Part shown: positions 1 through 8,556 of the stretch, piece by piece
Layout: each line of letters opens with the position of its first letter
How positions within the stretch are numbered: the first letter of the stretch is position 1
Origin: Arthrobacter sp. U41
Lineage (GTDB): Bacteria; Actinomycetota; Actinomycetes; Actinomycetales; Micrococcaceae
Length of the DNA stretch: 64,000 nucleotides
Direction: 5' to 3'
Assembly (NCBI RefSeq): GCF_001750145.1
Contig: NZ_CP015732.1
Coordinates: 3,224,001-3,288,000 of the forward strand
Program-made: the position numbers and the translations under genes
Notes under the pieces: model-generated
What the model was told of the DNA's origin: nothing
The model's database searches: none
What the model saw: only the letters and a program-made list of their open reading frames with translations

Positions 1-1050
1 CTCCTCGCTCTCACCCTTGGGCGCGATGCAGTAGATCGTCACCTCGGTCTTGTCGACGGAGACGGGACGGAAGTGCCGGATCTGCGAACCGAACTGGTCC
101 ATCAAATAGACGTTCGGGTACAGGCACAGGTTGCGCGAGATGTTGATCATCCAGTCGGCCTTCTCCACGCCATACTTCTCGACAAGTTCGTCCCTGCGGT
201 CGAACAGCGGACGATTGGACGGGTCCAGCCATTCCGTCCAGAGCAGCAGGTGGCCGTGGTCGAAGGAGTAGTAGCCGCCCTTCTGCTTGGCCCAGCCGCC
301 AGCGTCCATGTTCTTGGTTTCGTTGGCCGACTCCCCGGTGGTCCGGCGGGCCGTAGTGGCTGCGTAGTTCCAGTGTGTCGCGGAGACATGGTAACCGTCG
401 GCGCCGTTCTCGGCCTGCAGCTTCCAGTTGCCGTCGTAGGTGTAGGTGGACGCGCCGCGCAGGACTTCCAGGCCGTCCGGGGACTGGTCGACGATCATGT
501 CGATGATCTTCGTGGACTCGCCCAGGTGCTCTTCCAGGGGCAGCACGTCCGGGTTGATGCTGCCGAAAAGGAAGCCCCGGTAGCTCTCGAACCTGGCCAC
601 TTTTGTCAGGTCATGGGAGCCCTCTTTGTTGAACTGCTCCGGATAGCCGGCGTCACGGGGATCCTTGACCTTGAGTAGCTTGCCGGTGTTGTTGAAGGTC
701 CAGCCGTGGAACGGGCAGGTGAACGTCGTGCGGTTGTCCGTCTTGCGGCGGCAGAGCATCGCGCCGCGGTGGCTGCAGGCATTGATCAGGGCGTTGAGTC
801 CGCCCTGCTTGTCGCGGGAGATGATGATCGGCTGACGGCCGATGTAGGTGGTGAAGTAGTCGCCCACGTTCGGGATCTGGCTGTCATGCGCCAGATACAC
901 CCAGTTGCCTTCGAAGATGTGCTTCATCTCGAGTTCGAAAAGGTCTGCGTCGGTGAAGATGCTGCGCTTGGCGCGGAAGACGCCGTTTTCGTGATCCTCC
1001 ACGAGGGCCTCGTCGAGGTGGGCTCGGATGCCCGCCAGGGTCTCTGTCAT
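1..1050 (-). CDS. benA: Benzoate 1,2-dioxygenase large (alpha) subunit, partial at left edge
   Basis: Reading from the ATG at 1050 leftwards gives 350 codons that stay open to the window edge, so the C-terminus is missing. The product is the oxygenase alpha subunit that dihydroxylates benzoate to the cis-diol together with BenB and the reductase BenC. The N-terminal Rieske [2Fe-2S] domain is visible as CSHRG followed by CPFHGW (about residues 92-114), and the ring-hydroxylating catalytic domain begins with the [19 protein letters not shown] motif carrying iron-ligand histidines. AGGAGC lies about 5 nt before the start. It is divergent from a LysR regulator, with catA and benE beyond it, which fits a benzoate-catechol locus; benB, benC and benD would be expected further left. 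The benzoate assignment over toluate or anthranilate rests on similarity and on the neighbouring benE. Confidence 0.9.
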   Translation of the reverse strand, partial: MTETLAGIRAHLDEALVEDHENGVFRAKRSIFTDADLFELEMKHIFEGNWVYLAHDSQIPNVGDYFTTYIGRQPIIISRDKQGGLNALINACSHRGAMLCRRKTDNRTTFTCPFHGWTFNNTGKLLKVKDPRDAGYPEQFNKEGSHDLTKVARFESYRGFLFGSINPDVLPLEEHLGESTKIIDMIVDQSPDGLEVLRGASTYTYDGNWKLQAENGADGYHVSATHWNYAATTARRTTGESANETKNMDAGGWAKQKGGYYSFDHGHLLLWTEWLDPSNRPLFDRRDELVEKYGVEKADWMINISRNLCLYPNVYLMDQFGSQIRHFRPVSVDKTEVTIYCIAPKGESEE

Positions 1051-1364
1051 GTTGGCTCCTATCGATACCGGGCCGCGTTGCCCGTGGTGCCGGGCTGCGG
1101 TGCCCGGGCGGACCGCCGAACGATCGGCCGGTCAATGGTGAATGCTTCAACCCTGCCAGCGCGTGGCGCGCATCACACTAGGTATTTGCCTAGCGTCGCC
1201 TAGGCATCCATTGATACTTCGAAAGTCTGAAAGGCGCGGGATTGTATATTTGTTTAATACCAAATTCGGCCCTACGATGTTGAACCAACAACCAACCACG
1301 ACGGAGCCGGGGCCTGCGACCGGCCGCGGCAGTGCGGAAACGACCACGAAGGAGTCGGTGCGGC
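1051..1364. other. Divergent benA/LysR intergenic region
   Basis: This 314-bp stretch separates the two divergent starts and contains no convincing gene. It is locally AT-rich between about 1220 and 1290 and holds a set of three CTAG-centred half-sites listed separately. Promoters for both benA and the LysR gene should lie here. Confidence 0.6.
1178..1206. promoter_or_regulatory. Triple CTAG-core inverted repeats, putative operator
   Basis: CTAGG (1178-1182), CCTAG (1189-1193) and CTAGGCA (1200-1206) form two adjoining inverted repeats, each with a 6-nt centre; the second has 7-nt arms (TGCCTAG/CTAGGCA). The regular spacing of about 11 bp puts the half-sites on one face of the helix. The position between benA and the LysR gene suggests a regulator-binding array, but which protein binds is not shown by the sequence. 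Confidence 0.5.
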
Positions 1365-2279
1365 ATGGAACTGCGTCATCTGCGCTACTTCGTGGCGGTT
1401 GCCGAGACCTGCCACTTCGGCCAAGCGGCAGAACGCCTGCAAATGGCCCAGCCCCCGCTCTCGCAGCAGATACGGCGGCTCGAAGCCGAACTCGCGGTCG
1501 AACTGCTTGCCCGGACCACACGCAGCGTCAAGCTGACACCCGCGGGCGAAGTGTTTCTCGAGGACGCACGGCGGATCCTGCGGAGCGTGGACGACGCGGC
1601 CCGCAGGGCACGCAGCTTCGCCGAAGGAAAAGCCGGCACCCTCCGCATCGGGCTGACCGGGACGGCGTCCTACACCCAGGTCCCGCGCCTGGCCCGGCTC
1701 GTCAAGGATCAGCTACCCGGCGTTGTGCTGGATATCAGCACCGAAATGCTCACACCGGCCATCGAACAGGCGCTGACCGCAGGCGAGCTGGACATCGGCG
1801 TCCTGCGCCCGCCCGTGCGTGATGCGTCTCTGGCCCTGCGTCGCATTGCCCGTGAGCATTTTGTCGTAGCGCTCCCGGCCGGTCACCGGCTTGCCGCAGG
1901 CGATTCCGTGAGCATGGGCGAGCTGCGGGCCGAGGATTTCGTCATGTACCCGGCAGCGTCACGTTCAGTGGTCAACGACGCGGTGATCCGCTCGTGCAGG
2001 GCCGCTGACTTCCACCCCCATGTTGCCCACGAATCGGCAAAAACTTCCACCCAGTTGTCGCTCGTGGCGGCAGGCCTCGGCGTGGCAGTTTTACCCGAGT
2101 CCGCGCGGGGGATCGCCCTGGACGGGGTCAACTACCGGACGCTGCTCGGAGCGGATGTGGTGGACCTCGCGCTGTCGTGGCGCCACCACGACAGCTCGGC
2201 CCTGGTTGGCGCGTTCCTCACCATGCTCGATGACAACAGAGTCTTTATCGACCCGGCCCAGCCCGGAGGGCTCCGGTGA
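1365..2279 (+). CDS. LysR-type transcriptional regulator (CatR/BenM-like)
   Basis: This 304-residue protein starts with MELRHLRYFVAVAE, the usual opening of a LysR winged helix-turn-helix (about residues 1-60, with RLQMAQPPLSQQIRRLE as recognition region). A periplasmic-binding-like effector domain follows from about residue 90. I chose the ATG at 1365 because it matches the family N-terminus and has GAAGGAG about 10 nt upstream; a GTG at 1332 would add 11 unusual residues. It sits divergent from benA and upstream of catA. Members in this context (CatR, BenM) respond to cis,cis-muconate or benzoate, so it probably activates the ben and cat genes. The exact effector is inference. Confidence 0.88.
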   Translation: MELRHLRYFVAVAETCHFGQAAERLQMAQPPLSQQIRRLEAELAVELLARTTRSVKLTPAGEVFLEDARRILRSVDDAARRARSFAEGKAGTLRIGLTGTASYTQVPRLARLVKDQLPGVVLDISTEMLTPAIEQALTAGELDIGVLRPPVRDASLALRRIAREHFVVALPAGHRLAAGDSVSMGELRAEDFVMYPAASRSVVNDAVIRSCRAADFHPHVAHESAKTSTQLSLVAAGLGVAVLPESARGIALDGVNYRTLLGADVVDLALSWRHHDSSALVGAFLTMLDDNRVFIDPAQPGGLR

Positions 2280-2380
2280 GAATCTTCGCCGTTGAGGCGA
2301 TCACGCCCGCCGTCCCGTAGAGCAACAATCCCAACCGGGTGCCCGCACCGCAGCAGGCACCTGACCAAGAAAGTGAGTCA

Positions 2381-3247
2381 ATGATGACAACCCAGCTGAA
2401 CGAATTTGATGCCAAGGCCGCTGAGTCCGGCAACGCCGCCACGGAACGGTTCCGTGAGAGCGGCAAAACCGAGGCGCTCAGCGTTCCGAAGGAACGCGTG
2501 TCCCTGCTGGCCAACGAAGTGCTGGGCGCGGTCTATGAGACCGTCCGCAAGCACAAGGTCAGCTATGACGAGTTCAATGCCCTGAAGTCCTGGCTGATCA
2601 GGGTGGGCGAGGACGGCGAATGGCCGCTGTTCCTGGATGTGTGGGTGGAGCACGTCATCGAAGAGGTCTCCACGGAGGACCGCGAGGGCAACAAGGGCAC
2701 GATCGAGGGCCCTTACTACGTACCGGGTTCGCCCCAGTTCGAATCGCCGGCCACGCTGCCGATGCGGGATGACGAAGGCGGCACGCCCCTGCTGTTCCAG
2801 GGCCAGGTCCGCGGTGTCGACGGCAGGCCGCTGCCCGGCGCGCACGTGGAAATCTGGCATGCTGACGACAACGGCTTCTACTCGCAGTTCGCGCCCGGCC
2901 TGCCCGAGTGGAACCTTCGCGGCACCGTCGTCGCAGACGCCCAGGGCAACTTCGCGCTGAACACCGTCCAGCCGGCCCCGTACCAGATCCCGACCGACGG
3001 CGCCTGCGGCAAGCTGATTGGGGCGGCAGGATGGCACGCCTGGCGCCCCGCGCACCTGCACCTGAAGGTCTCCGCGCCCGGCTGCCAGCTGCTCACGGCA
3101 CAGCTCTACTTCGAAGGTGACCAGCACCTCTCGGACGACATCGCCTCGGCCGTCAAGCCCGAGCTGGTCCTGGCCCCGACGGCCCGGGCAGCTTCTCCCG
3201 GCGTCGAAGTTACCTACGATTTTGTCCTGGACGCCGTCCGCCCCTGA
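2381..3247 (+). CDS. catA: Catechol 1,2-dioxygenase (intradiol)
   Basis: The 288-residue product cleaves catechol to cis,cis-muconate, the entry step of the ortho branch of the beta-ketoadipate pathway. An N-terminal helical dimerisation region (to about 110) precedes the intradiol beta-sandwich. The four Fe(III) ligands expected in the family can be placed at about Tyr167 (NGFYSQF), Tyr201 (APYQIP), His225 and His227 (WRPAHLHL). The start is ATG 2381, or the adjacent ATG 2384; the upstream GTG at 2339 would give an atypical extension. It is about 100 bp downstream of the LysR gene and followed by benE, so catA and benE may be co-transcribed. catB and catC are not in this window. Confidence 0.93.
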   Translation: MMTTQLNEFDAKAAESGNAATERFRESGKTEALSVPKERVSLLANEVLGAVYETVRKHKVSYDEFNALKSWLIRVGEDGEWPLFLDVWVEHVIEEVSTEDREGNKGTIEGPYYVPGSPQFESPATLPMRDDEGGTPLLFQGQVRGVDGRPLPGAHVEIWHADDNGFYSQFAPGLPEWNLRGTVVADAQGNFALNTVQPAPYQIPTDGACGKLIGAAGWHAWRPAHLHLKVSAPGCQLLTAQLYFEGDQHLSDDIASAVKPELVLAPTARAASPGVEVTYDFVLDAVRP

Positions 3248-3299
3248 GCCGGAGGCTGTCAAAGAGGGCTCAAGAAGATATCCAGAGAAGGAAGTACAC

Positions 3300-3359
3300 A
3301 TGCACTGTGCAGTCCGACCGGATGTCAGCGCCCTGTTCGGCCGCGGCCCATGGCTTTGA
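3300..3359 (+). CDS. 19-codon leader-like ORF overlapping benE start
   Basis: An ATG at 3300 follows a strong GAAGGAAG ribosome site and encodes 19 residues before a TGA at 3357-3359. It overlaps the benE ATG (3350) by 10 nt in another frame, whereas the benE ATG itself has no obvious Shine-Dalgarno sequence. It could be a leader peptide that couples translation into benE, or the true benE N-terminus broken by a frameshift. No similarity is recognised. Confidence 0.4.
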   Translation: MHCAVRPDVSALFGRGPWL

Positions 3360-4582
3360 CATCAAGGACCCCGCAAGCGCGTTCGCGCCAGGCGGGGCCC
3401 TTGAGTCTTCGCTCCGCGATGTCCCTGTCCGCAGTCATGGCCGGGCTGGTCGCCGTTGTGGTCTCATACTCAGGACCGCTGGTGGTGGTCCTGCAATCAG
3501 CCAAGAATGCGGGACTCAGCCCCGAGCAGACGACCTCCTGGGTCTGGGCAATTTCCATCGCCAGCGGCGTGGTGTGCTCGGTGCTCAGCCTGGTCACCAG
3601 GCAGCCTGTGATGGTTGCCTGGTCAGTGCCGGGAGCTGCGCTGCTCCTGACCGCGCTGGGGAACTATTCCTATTCGGACGCCATTGGCGCCTACCTGGTC
3701 GCGGGCATCCTCGGCACCGTGCTGGGCGTTACCGGTCTGTTCGGCCGGCTGTTGGCGGTTGTGCCCAAGCCGATACTCGCCGGTGTGCTGGCCGGCGTGC
3801 TGCTGCCCTTCGTCCTCAACGCAGCCGGCGCAGTCGTATCCTCGCCGCTTGTGGCGGGCGGACTGGTGCTGGCGTATTTCGCCGGGAAGCGGTTTGTTCC
3901 CCGCTACGCAGTGATTGTGGCCCTCTTCTCCGGGGCGCTGTTGGGAATCTTCACGGGGGGTATTTCCGCCCCGCAATTGTCCCTGGCGCTGGCCGGCCCC
4001 TTATGGACAACACCAACCTTCAGCGTTCCGGCGGTGATGGGGATAGCCGTGCCGCTGCTCATAGTCACGACGGCGGGCCAGAACGGGCCGGGGCTGGCGA
4101 TGATGCACAGCAGCGGGTACCTGCCTAATGACAGGCTGCTCCTGGGCGGAGCCGGCGTCGCGTCCGTGATCTTTGCACCCTTCGGGAGCCACGCCATCAA
4201 CCTTGCCGCCATCACGGCGGGCATCTGCGCCGGGCCGGAAGCCCACGAGGATTCCCGGCGGCGGTTCATCGCGGGTATCGCCTGTGGGGTCTTCTATCTG
4301 GTCTTCGGAACCTTCAGCACGGCTGTCGTTGCCCTGTTCGCGGTCATCCCCGCACCGATGCTGACCGCGTTGGCGGGGGTGGCGCTGCTCGGCGCGCTCC
4401 AGGGAGCCGTAAGGGACGTGGTCCTGGGGGCTGAGGGGCGCCCGGCAGAGCTGGAAGCCGCCCTGATCACGCTGGCAGTGACCGCGTCCGGCATTGCCCC
4501 GTGGGGAATCGTGTCCCCGTTTTGGGGATGCCTGGCCGGGATCGGTATTTATTTGCTGGCGCGACGCAGGAACACCGTCTGA
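3350..4582 (+). CDS. benE: Benzoate/proton symporter, BenE family
   Basis: This 410-residue integral membrane protein has about 11-12 hydrophobic helices and the BenE-type N-terminal segment MAGLVAVVVSYSGPLVVVLQ followed by WVWAISIASG. A second conserved block is AGQNGPGLAMM (about residues 240-250). BenE proteins import benzoate driven by the proton gradient, which matches benA and catA alongside. The start codon is uncertain because the best ribosome site serves a 19-codon ORF that overlaps it. Confidence 0.88.
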   Translation: MALTSRTPQARSRQAGPLSLRSAMSLSAVMAGLVAVVVSYSGPLVVVLQSAKNAGLSPEQTTSWVWAISIASGVVCSVLSLVTRQPVMVAWSVPGAALLLTALGNYSYSDAIGAYLVAGILGTVLGVTGLFGRLLAVVPKPILAGVLAGVLLPFVLNAAGAVVSSPLVAGGLVLAYFAGKRFVPRYAVIVALFSGALLGIFTGGISAPQLSLALAGPLWTTPTFSVPAVMGIAVPLLIVTTAGQNGPGLAMMHSSGYLPNDRLLLGGAGVASVIFAPFGSHAINLAAITAGICAGPEAHEDSRRRFIAGIACGVFYLVFGTFSTAVVALFAVIPAPMLTALAGVALLGALQGAVRDVVLGAEGRPAELEAALITLAVTASGIAPWGIVSPFWGCLAGIGIYLLARRRNTV

Positions 4583-4611
4583 GCACAGTGGGACCGGGAC
4601 CGCGGTGCTGG

Positions 4612-4945
4612 CTACGACCATGACGCAGCGGCCAGGAGCGCGAAGAGCGGTTCGAAGTTGTACTTGCTGGTGCTTGTCCGCCTGGTCGATGGTTCGCATG
4701 CGGCGGGCGGACTGGGAGGACCGGATCCGGTTTCCGTCGATCTCACCGTCGCGGAGGTGCATCCGGAGCAGGGCCTCGGGGTCCGGGGGATCCGCGTCGG
4801 CCGCATGGACCCAGCGAATCGGCATCAGGTTGGCGAAGCCGGCGGTGTGGTTGAGCAATTGGCCCACGCCCGGCGTCGTTGTCCCGGGTGACCGCAGGTA
4901 GTTGATGTACTCCCCGAGCTGGGCATCCAGATCGAGGTTGCCGGG
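4612..4945 (-). pseudogene. Relic of a beta-lactamase-type serine hydrolase
   Basis: On the minus strand a stretch reads like the centre of a class C beta-lactamase/D-Ala-D-Ala carboxypeptidase family protein: LGEYINYLRSP, then VGQLLNHTAGF, then PIRWVHAAD and PEALLRMHL. No start with a ribosome site is present, the SxxK and YxN catalytic motifs are absent, and the frame changes near 4660. It fills most of the 500-bp gap between benE and the ferritin gene and is best read as a decayed fragment. Confidence 0.5.
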
Positions 4946-5081
4946 GTTCCGGCAGCGCCGTGGGCCTTGACGGGGAGATCCGAGCCGAGGACCCTCGTTA
5001 CAGGCCCTCCGGCAGCCCCGGTTCAGCAGATTCTCGGCGCCCCAGGTCCACACCCCTGAACCCCGACTTGAGGAGAGAACG

Positions 5082-5669
5082 ATGAGCCCCCAATTCAACG
5101 AGCTGCTGACCCGCCAGGTCGGCAATGAGTTCGCAGCCTCCCAGCAGTACATCGCCATTGCGGCCTGGTTCGACGGGCAGGACCTTCCCCAGCTTGCCAA
5201 GCACTTTTACCGCCAGTCGCTGGAGGAGCGGAACCACGCCATGATGATGGTCCGGTACATCCTTGACCGAGGCATCAGGGTCACCATCCCCGGGATCGAA
5301 CCGGTGCGGAACGACTTCAGCTCGGCGGAGGAGCCCCTGGTCCTTGCCCTGGCCCAGGAGGTGGAGGTCACGGACCGCATCAAGGAGCTGTTCGCCGCGG
5401 CCCGGGCGGAAAACGACCCCCTGGGTGAACAGTTCATGCTCTGGTTCCTGAAGGAACAGGTTGAAGAGGTGGCATCGATGTCCACGCTCCTCAACGTCGC
5501 CCGGCGGGCGGACAACCTCTTCGACGTTGAAACCTTCCTCGCCCGGGAACGTGTGGGCGACGCCGGCCAGCACGGCGGAGGCCACGGCGGACACCGCGGT
5601 TACGGAGTCGGCCACGGCGGACCCACCGATGACTCTGGCACGCCGGAAGTAGCCGGCGGTTCACTCTAG
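5082..5669 (+). CDS. Ferritin (non-heme iron storage)
   Basis: The 195-residue protein is a four-helix ferritin that oxidises Fe(II) and stores iron as a mineral in a 24-mer. Ferroxidase-type residues are visible in NEFAASQQYIAIAAWF, then SLEERNHAMMM (E-x2-H) and FLKEQVEEV. The C-terminal 30 residues form an unusual Gly/His-rich tail (GQHGGGHGGHRGYGVGHGG) that is not part of the standard fold and could bind metal. The start has a GAGGAGAG site 4-5 nt upstream. It is followed 21 nt later by an SRPBCC protein in the same direction. Confidence 0.92.
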   Translation: MSPQFNELLTRQVGNEFAASQQYIAIAAWFDGQDLPQLAKHFYRQSLEERNHAMMMVRYILDRGIRVTIPGIEPVRNDFSSAEEPLVLALAQEVEVTDRIKELFAAARAENDPLGEQFMLWFLKEQVEEVASMSTLLNVARRADNLFDVETFLARERVGDAGQHGGGHGGHRGYGVGHGGPTDDSGTPEVAGGSL

Positions 5670-5690
5670 CGGGGCAGGAAGAAACAGTTC

Positions 5691-6128
5691 ATGGTCGATG
5701 TAACGACTGAGATTGTCATCCACCGGCCGCGCGAAGTCGTGGCCGGCTATGCCGCCGACCCGGACCATGCCCCCGAGTGGTACACGAACATCAAGACAGT
5801 CAGCTGGGAATCGAGACCACCCCTGGCTGTCGGCTCCCGGCTGGCCTTCCGGGCCCGTTTCCTGGGCCGGGATCTGGACTACGTGTACGAATTCACCGAG
5901 CTGGAACCGGGCACGAAGCTGGTCATGCGGACGGCCCAGGGCCCGTTCCCGATGCAGACGACGTACACCTGGGCGGACGCGGACGGATCGTCCACCCGCA
6001 TGGCTCTGCGCAACACCGGCGACCCGACAGGATTCTCCAAAGTGTTGAGCCCCGTCATGGCCCCGATGATGCGCCGGGCCATGCGGAAGGACCTCGCCAG
6101 GCTGAAACAACTGCTGGAATCGGACTGA
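5691..6128 (+). CDS. SRPBCC (START-like) family protein
   Basis: This 145-residue protein begins VDVTTEIVIHRPREVVAGYAADPDHAPEW, the typical first strand and helix of the SRPBCC ligand-binding fold (polyketide cyclase/dehydrase-like). It ends with a long C-terminal helix (MRRAMRKDLARLKQLLE) that closes the cavity. The ligand is unknown. GGGGCAGGAAGAAACAG precedes the start. It lies between ferritin and a DUF1905 protein, all on one strand with short gaps, so the three may be transcribed together. Confidence 0.8.
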   Translation: MVDVTTEIVIHRPREVVAGYAADPDHAPEWYTNIKTVSWESRPPLAVGSRLAFRARFLGRDLDYVYEFTELEPGTKLVMRTAQGPFPMQTTYTWADADGSSTRMALRNTGDPTGFSKVLSPVMAPMMRRAMRKDLARLKQLLESD

Positions 6129-6156
6129 CCGCTTGGAGCCGCGCGACAATCAAACA

Positions 6157-6462
6157 ATGGTGCTGAGGTATACCTTCACGGCCAGGCTGTGGCTCTATCC
6201 GGGAGAAGCCGGGTGGCACTTCCTCACGGTCCCGGACGAGGTTTCAGCGGAGATCAGGGAGGACACCGTCACCTTCCGCCGGGGCTTCGGCTCCGTCAAA
6301 GTCACTGCCGGCATTGCCGGACACCGCTGGTCCACGTCACTTTTTCCGGACAGCAAGAGCGGTTCCTATCTGCTTCCGGTCAAGAAGGCCATCAGAACCT
6401 CGGCGGGTATTGGGGCAGGGGATCAAATCACGGTTCAACTGGAGGTGCCCGGGTCCGGCTGA
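6157..6462 (+). CDS. DUF1905 domain protein
   Basis: The ATG at 6157 gives 101 residues starting MVLRYTFTARLWLYPGEAGWHFLTVPDEVS, the signature of the DUF1905 barrel. The tail GAGDQITVQLEV is also typical of this family. A TTG at 6133 in frame would add eight residues and is less likely. The function is unknown; family members often occur alone or fused to YdeI-like domains. Confidence 0.75.
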   Translation: MVLRYTFTARLWLYPGEAGWHFLTVPDEVSAEIREDTVTFRRGFGSVKVTAGIAGHRWSTSLFPDSKSGSYLLPVKKAIRTSAGIGAGDQITVQLEVPGSG

Positions 6463-6568
6463 GCCGTCACTCGCGGGCCTGTCTCCGGCGTAGGCTCTGG
6501 TGCCTGCCCTTGAAGGCGACGAGAATGGGCTCGTGGACCCCCCTCGCCGTGGCGGGGACGGCGATGCG

Positions 6569-7843
6569 ATGAACGCCGCCGCCCGAAAGATCCAGCGTAT
6601 CTATCTCACGCTGACGCTGGGCAATACCCTTGCGGCCTCGTTCATCTGGGGAATCAACACCATCTTCCTGCTGGATGCCGGACTCAGCAACCTGGAGGCC
6701 TTTGCCGCGAACGCCTTTTTCACGGCCGGGATGGTGCTGTTCGAGGTGCCCACCGGAGTGATTGCCGACGGTTGGGGGCGCCGCGTTTCCTTCCTCCTCG
6801 GCACCGCGACACTGGCCGTATCGACCTACCTCTATTACCTGCTGTGGCAGCTTTCCGCTCCATTCTGGTTGTGGGCGGCCGTGTCCGTTTTACTCGGGCT
6901 GGGCTTCACTTTCTTCTCGGGAGCAGTCGAGGCCTGGCTCGTGGACGCGTTGCGCTTCTCGGGCTATGAAGGCGGCCTGGAAACGGTCCTCGGCCGGGGA
7001 CAAATGGTCTCGGGCACAGGCATGCTGGTGGGCTCGGTAGCCGGCGGGGTGATAGCGCAGGCCACCAATCTCGGGGTGCCGTTTCTGCTGCGCGTGGGCG
7101 TGCTGCTGGCGATGTTCGTCGTGGCCTTTTTGCTCATGCGCGATGTCGGTTTCACCCCTGAACGTTCGACCCATCCACTGCAGGCGACCCGCGCCGTGCT
7201 CTCCGCCTCGATCGAGAACGGCCTGAAAAATCCCCCCGTACGCTACGTGATGCTGGCAGCGCCGTTCACTGCCGGCGTCGGGTTCTACGTGTTCTACGCC
7301 CTCCAGCCGTACCTTCTGGAGCTCTTCGGCGACCCGCGCGCGTACTCCGTCGCAGGCCTTGCGGCTGCCCTCGTAGCGGGAGCAGAGGTGCTCGGCGGCT
7401 GGATTGCCCCCCGGATCCGGCGTTTTGTCCGCAGACGCACGACGGTGTTGATTCTGAGCAGTGCCGTGAGCGCCGCGATTCTGGTCGTGCTCGGGTTCAC
7501 CCGGGTGTTCTGGCTGGCTCTGGTGCTGCTGGGGCTTTGGGCTCTGGTCGCCTCGGCGGGCACTCCGGTGCGGCAGGCCTACCTGAACGACATGATCGCC
7601 TCGAAGCAGCGGGCAACGGTGCTGAGCTTCGACTCACTCATGGGGTCGAGCGGCGGCGTGGTGGTGCAGCCGCTGCTTGGCCGGGCAGCCGATGTTTCCG
7701 GCTACGCCGTCTCGCTGGCGATCGGCGGCGTTATCGAATTGATCGCGGTGCCGTTCCTGCTGGCGAGCCGCCGGCAGCGCCACCGGTCCGATCAGGCCAA
7801 CGCCGCACCCGGTGCTGCGGATGCGGATTCCCGGCCGTCCTAG
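6569..7843 (+). CDS. Major facilitator superfamily transporter
   Basis: The ATG at 6569 opens a 424-residue protein with about 12 hydrophobic helices. The loop after helix 2 carries the MFS motif in the form PTGVIADGWGRR. It ends in a short hydrophilic tail (RRQRHRSDQANA). The start was placed here, not at the GTG at 6500, because residues before MNAAARKIQRIYL look non-coding. It resembles uncharacterised MFS exporters; the substrate cannot be told from sequence. Confidence 0.82.
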   Translation: MNAAARKIQRIYLTLTLGNTLAASFIWGINTIFLLDAGLSNLEAFAANAFFTAGMVLFEVPTGVIADGWGRRVSFLLGTATLAVSTYLYYLLWQLSAPFWLWAAVSVLLGLGFTFFSGAVEAWLVDALRFSGYEGGLETVLGRGQMVSGTGMLVGSVAGGVIAQATNLGVPFLLRVGVLLAMFVVAFLLMRDVGFTPERSTHPLQATRAVLSASIENGLKNPPVRYVMLAAPFTAGVGFYVFYALQPYLLELFGDPRAYSVAGLAAALVAGAEVLGGWIAPRIRRFVRRRTTVLILSSAVSAAILVVLGFTRVFWLALVLLGLWALVASAGTPVRQAYLNDMIASKQRATVLSFDSLMGSSGGVVVQPLLGRAADVSGYAVSLAIGGVIELIAVPFLLASRRQRHRSDQANAAPGAADADSRPS

Positions 7844-7942
7844 ACGGGCATTTCGAGCGTCCCGCAGCGGATTCCCGGCGGTATTGACTCTCGGGACCCC
7901 GGGCCTACGATAGTGCGCATCAGCACCTTTCGAGGAGGAGAG

Positions 7943-8008
7943 ATGCGCTGTCCGCCGCTGGTGCTGGGTAGGTTGATGACCCGGGAATTGGGGACGGGGT
8001 TCACATGA
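7943..8008 (+). CDS. Possible 21-residue small ORF with strong ribosome site
   Basis: An ATG at 7943 sits 4 nt after CGAGGAGGAG and encodes 21 residues; its stop overlaps another ATG at 8005 that stays open across the start of the VOC gene. Such overlapping short ORFs can be leaders. No similarity is recognised and it may be chance. The rest of the 7844-8116 gap shows nothing else clear. Confidence 0.25.
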   Translation: MRCPPLVLGRLMTRELGTGFT

Positions 8009-8116
8009 CGTGGCCGGTTTCGCCGAGTTGCCGGCGGACGTCTTTTGCAGTGTGGATGGCAGCTGGGGTGGCTTCCAGGAATCTGATCAACGCAGAGCAA
8101 GAGGGAGAAAGTAGTC

Positions 8117-8497
8117 ATGCTGAAGGATCTTGAAATCATCGCAGTGCTGCCCGCGAAGGACATCGCCCGGGCGGGCAGTTTCTACCGCGACATGCTGGGA
8201 CTCGAGCCCGCGGAGAGTCTGGACGAGGAGAATCTGATGTACCGCTGCGGCAAGGGAACGGCTTTCCTGCTGTACAAGACGGACAATGCAGGCACCGCGA
8301 AAAATACCCAGATGGGCTGGGCAACAGGTGACATCGAGGCCGAGATGAAGGATCTGCGCGGCCGCGGCGTCGTGTTCGAGGAGTACGACTTTCCGGGCCT
8401 GAAGACGGAAAACGGGATAGCGCAGACCCCGGTTGGCAAGGCCGCCTGGTTCACGGACAGCGAAGGCAACATCCTCAACCTATTTCAGCACCAGTAG
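8117..8497 (+). CDS. VOC (glyoxalase/bleomycin resistance) family protein
   Basis: This 126-residue protein has the paired beta-alpha-beta-beta-beta modules of the vicinal oxygen chelate fold. The first opens VLPAKDIARAGSFYRDMLGLEP and the second ends AAWFTDSEGNILNLFQH, which supplies the usual final-strand glutamate position replaced here by Asn-Leu. GAGGGAGAAAG precedes the start. The reaction or ligand is not predictable from the sequence. Confidence 0.82.
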   Translation: MLKDLEIIAVLPAKDIARAGSFYRDMLGLEPAESLDEENLMYRCGKGTAFLLYKTDNAGTAKNTQMGWATGDIEAEMKDLRGRGVVFEEYDFPGLKTENGIAQTPVGKAAWFTDSEGNILNLFQHQ

Positions 8498-8510
8498 CCC
8501 TGGCTCGTGA

Positions 8511-8556
8511 AAAAAACGCCGCCCCTGCATCATTGGGGGACTCTGCAGGGACGGCG
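8511..8556 (-). terminator. Rho-independent terminator-like hairpin
   Basis: Arms 8517-8529 and 8544-8556 pair over 13 bp with one mismatch, with a 14-nt loop. On the minus strand the stem is followed by six T residues (8516-8511). It lies just after the VOC gene on the plus strand, where it lacks a T-tract, so it may act mainly against antisense transcription or as a weak plus-strand terminator. Confidence 0.5.

Noticed and set aside
4001..5200. Minus-strand frame of about 400 codons from benE into ferritin
   Set aside because: Only the 4612-4945 part resembles a protein; the flanks are antisense to benE and ferritin.
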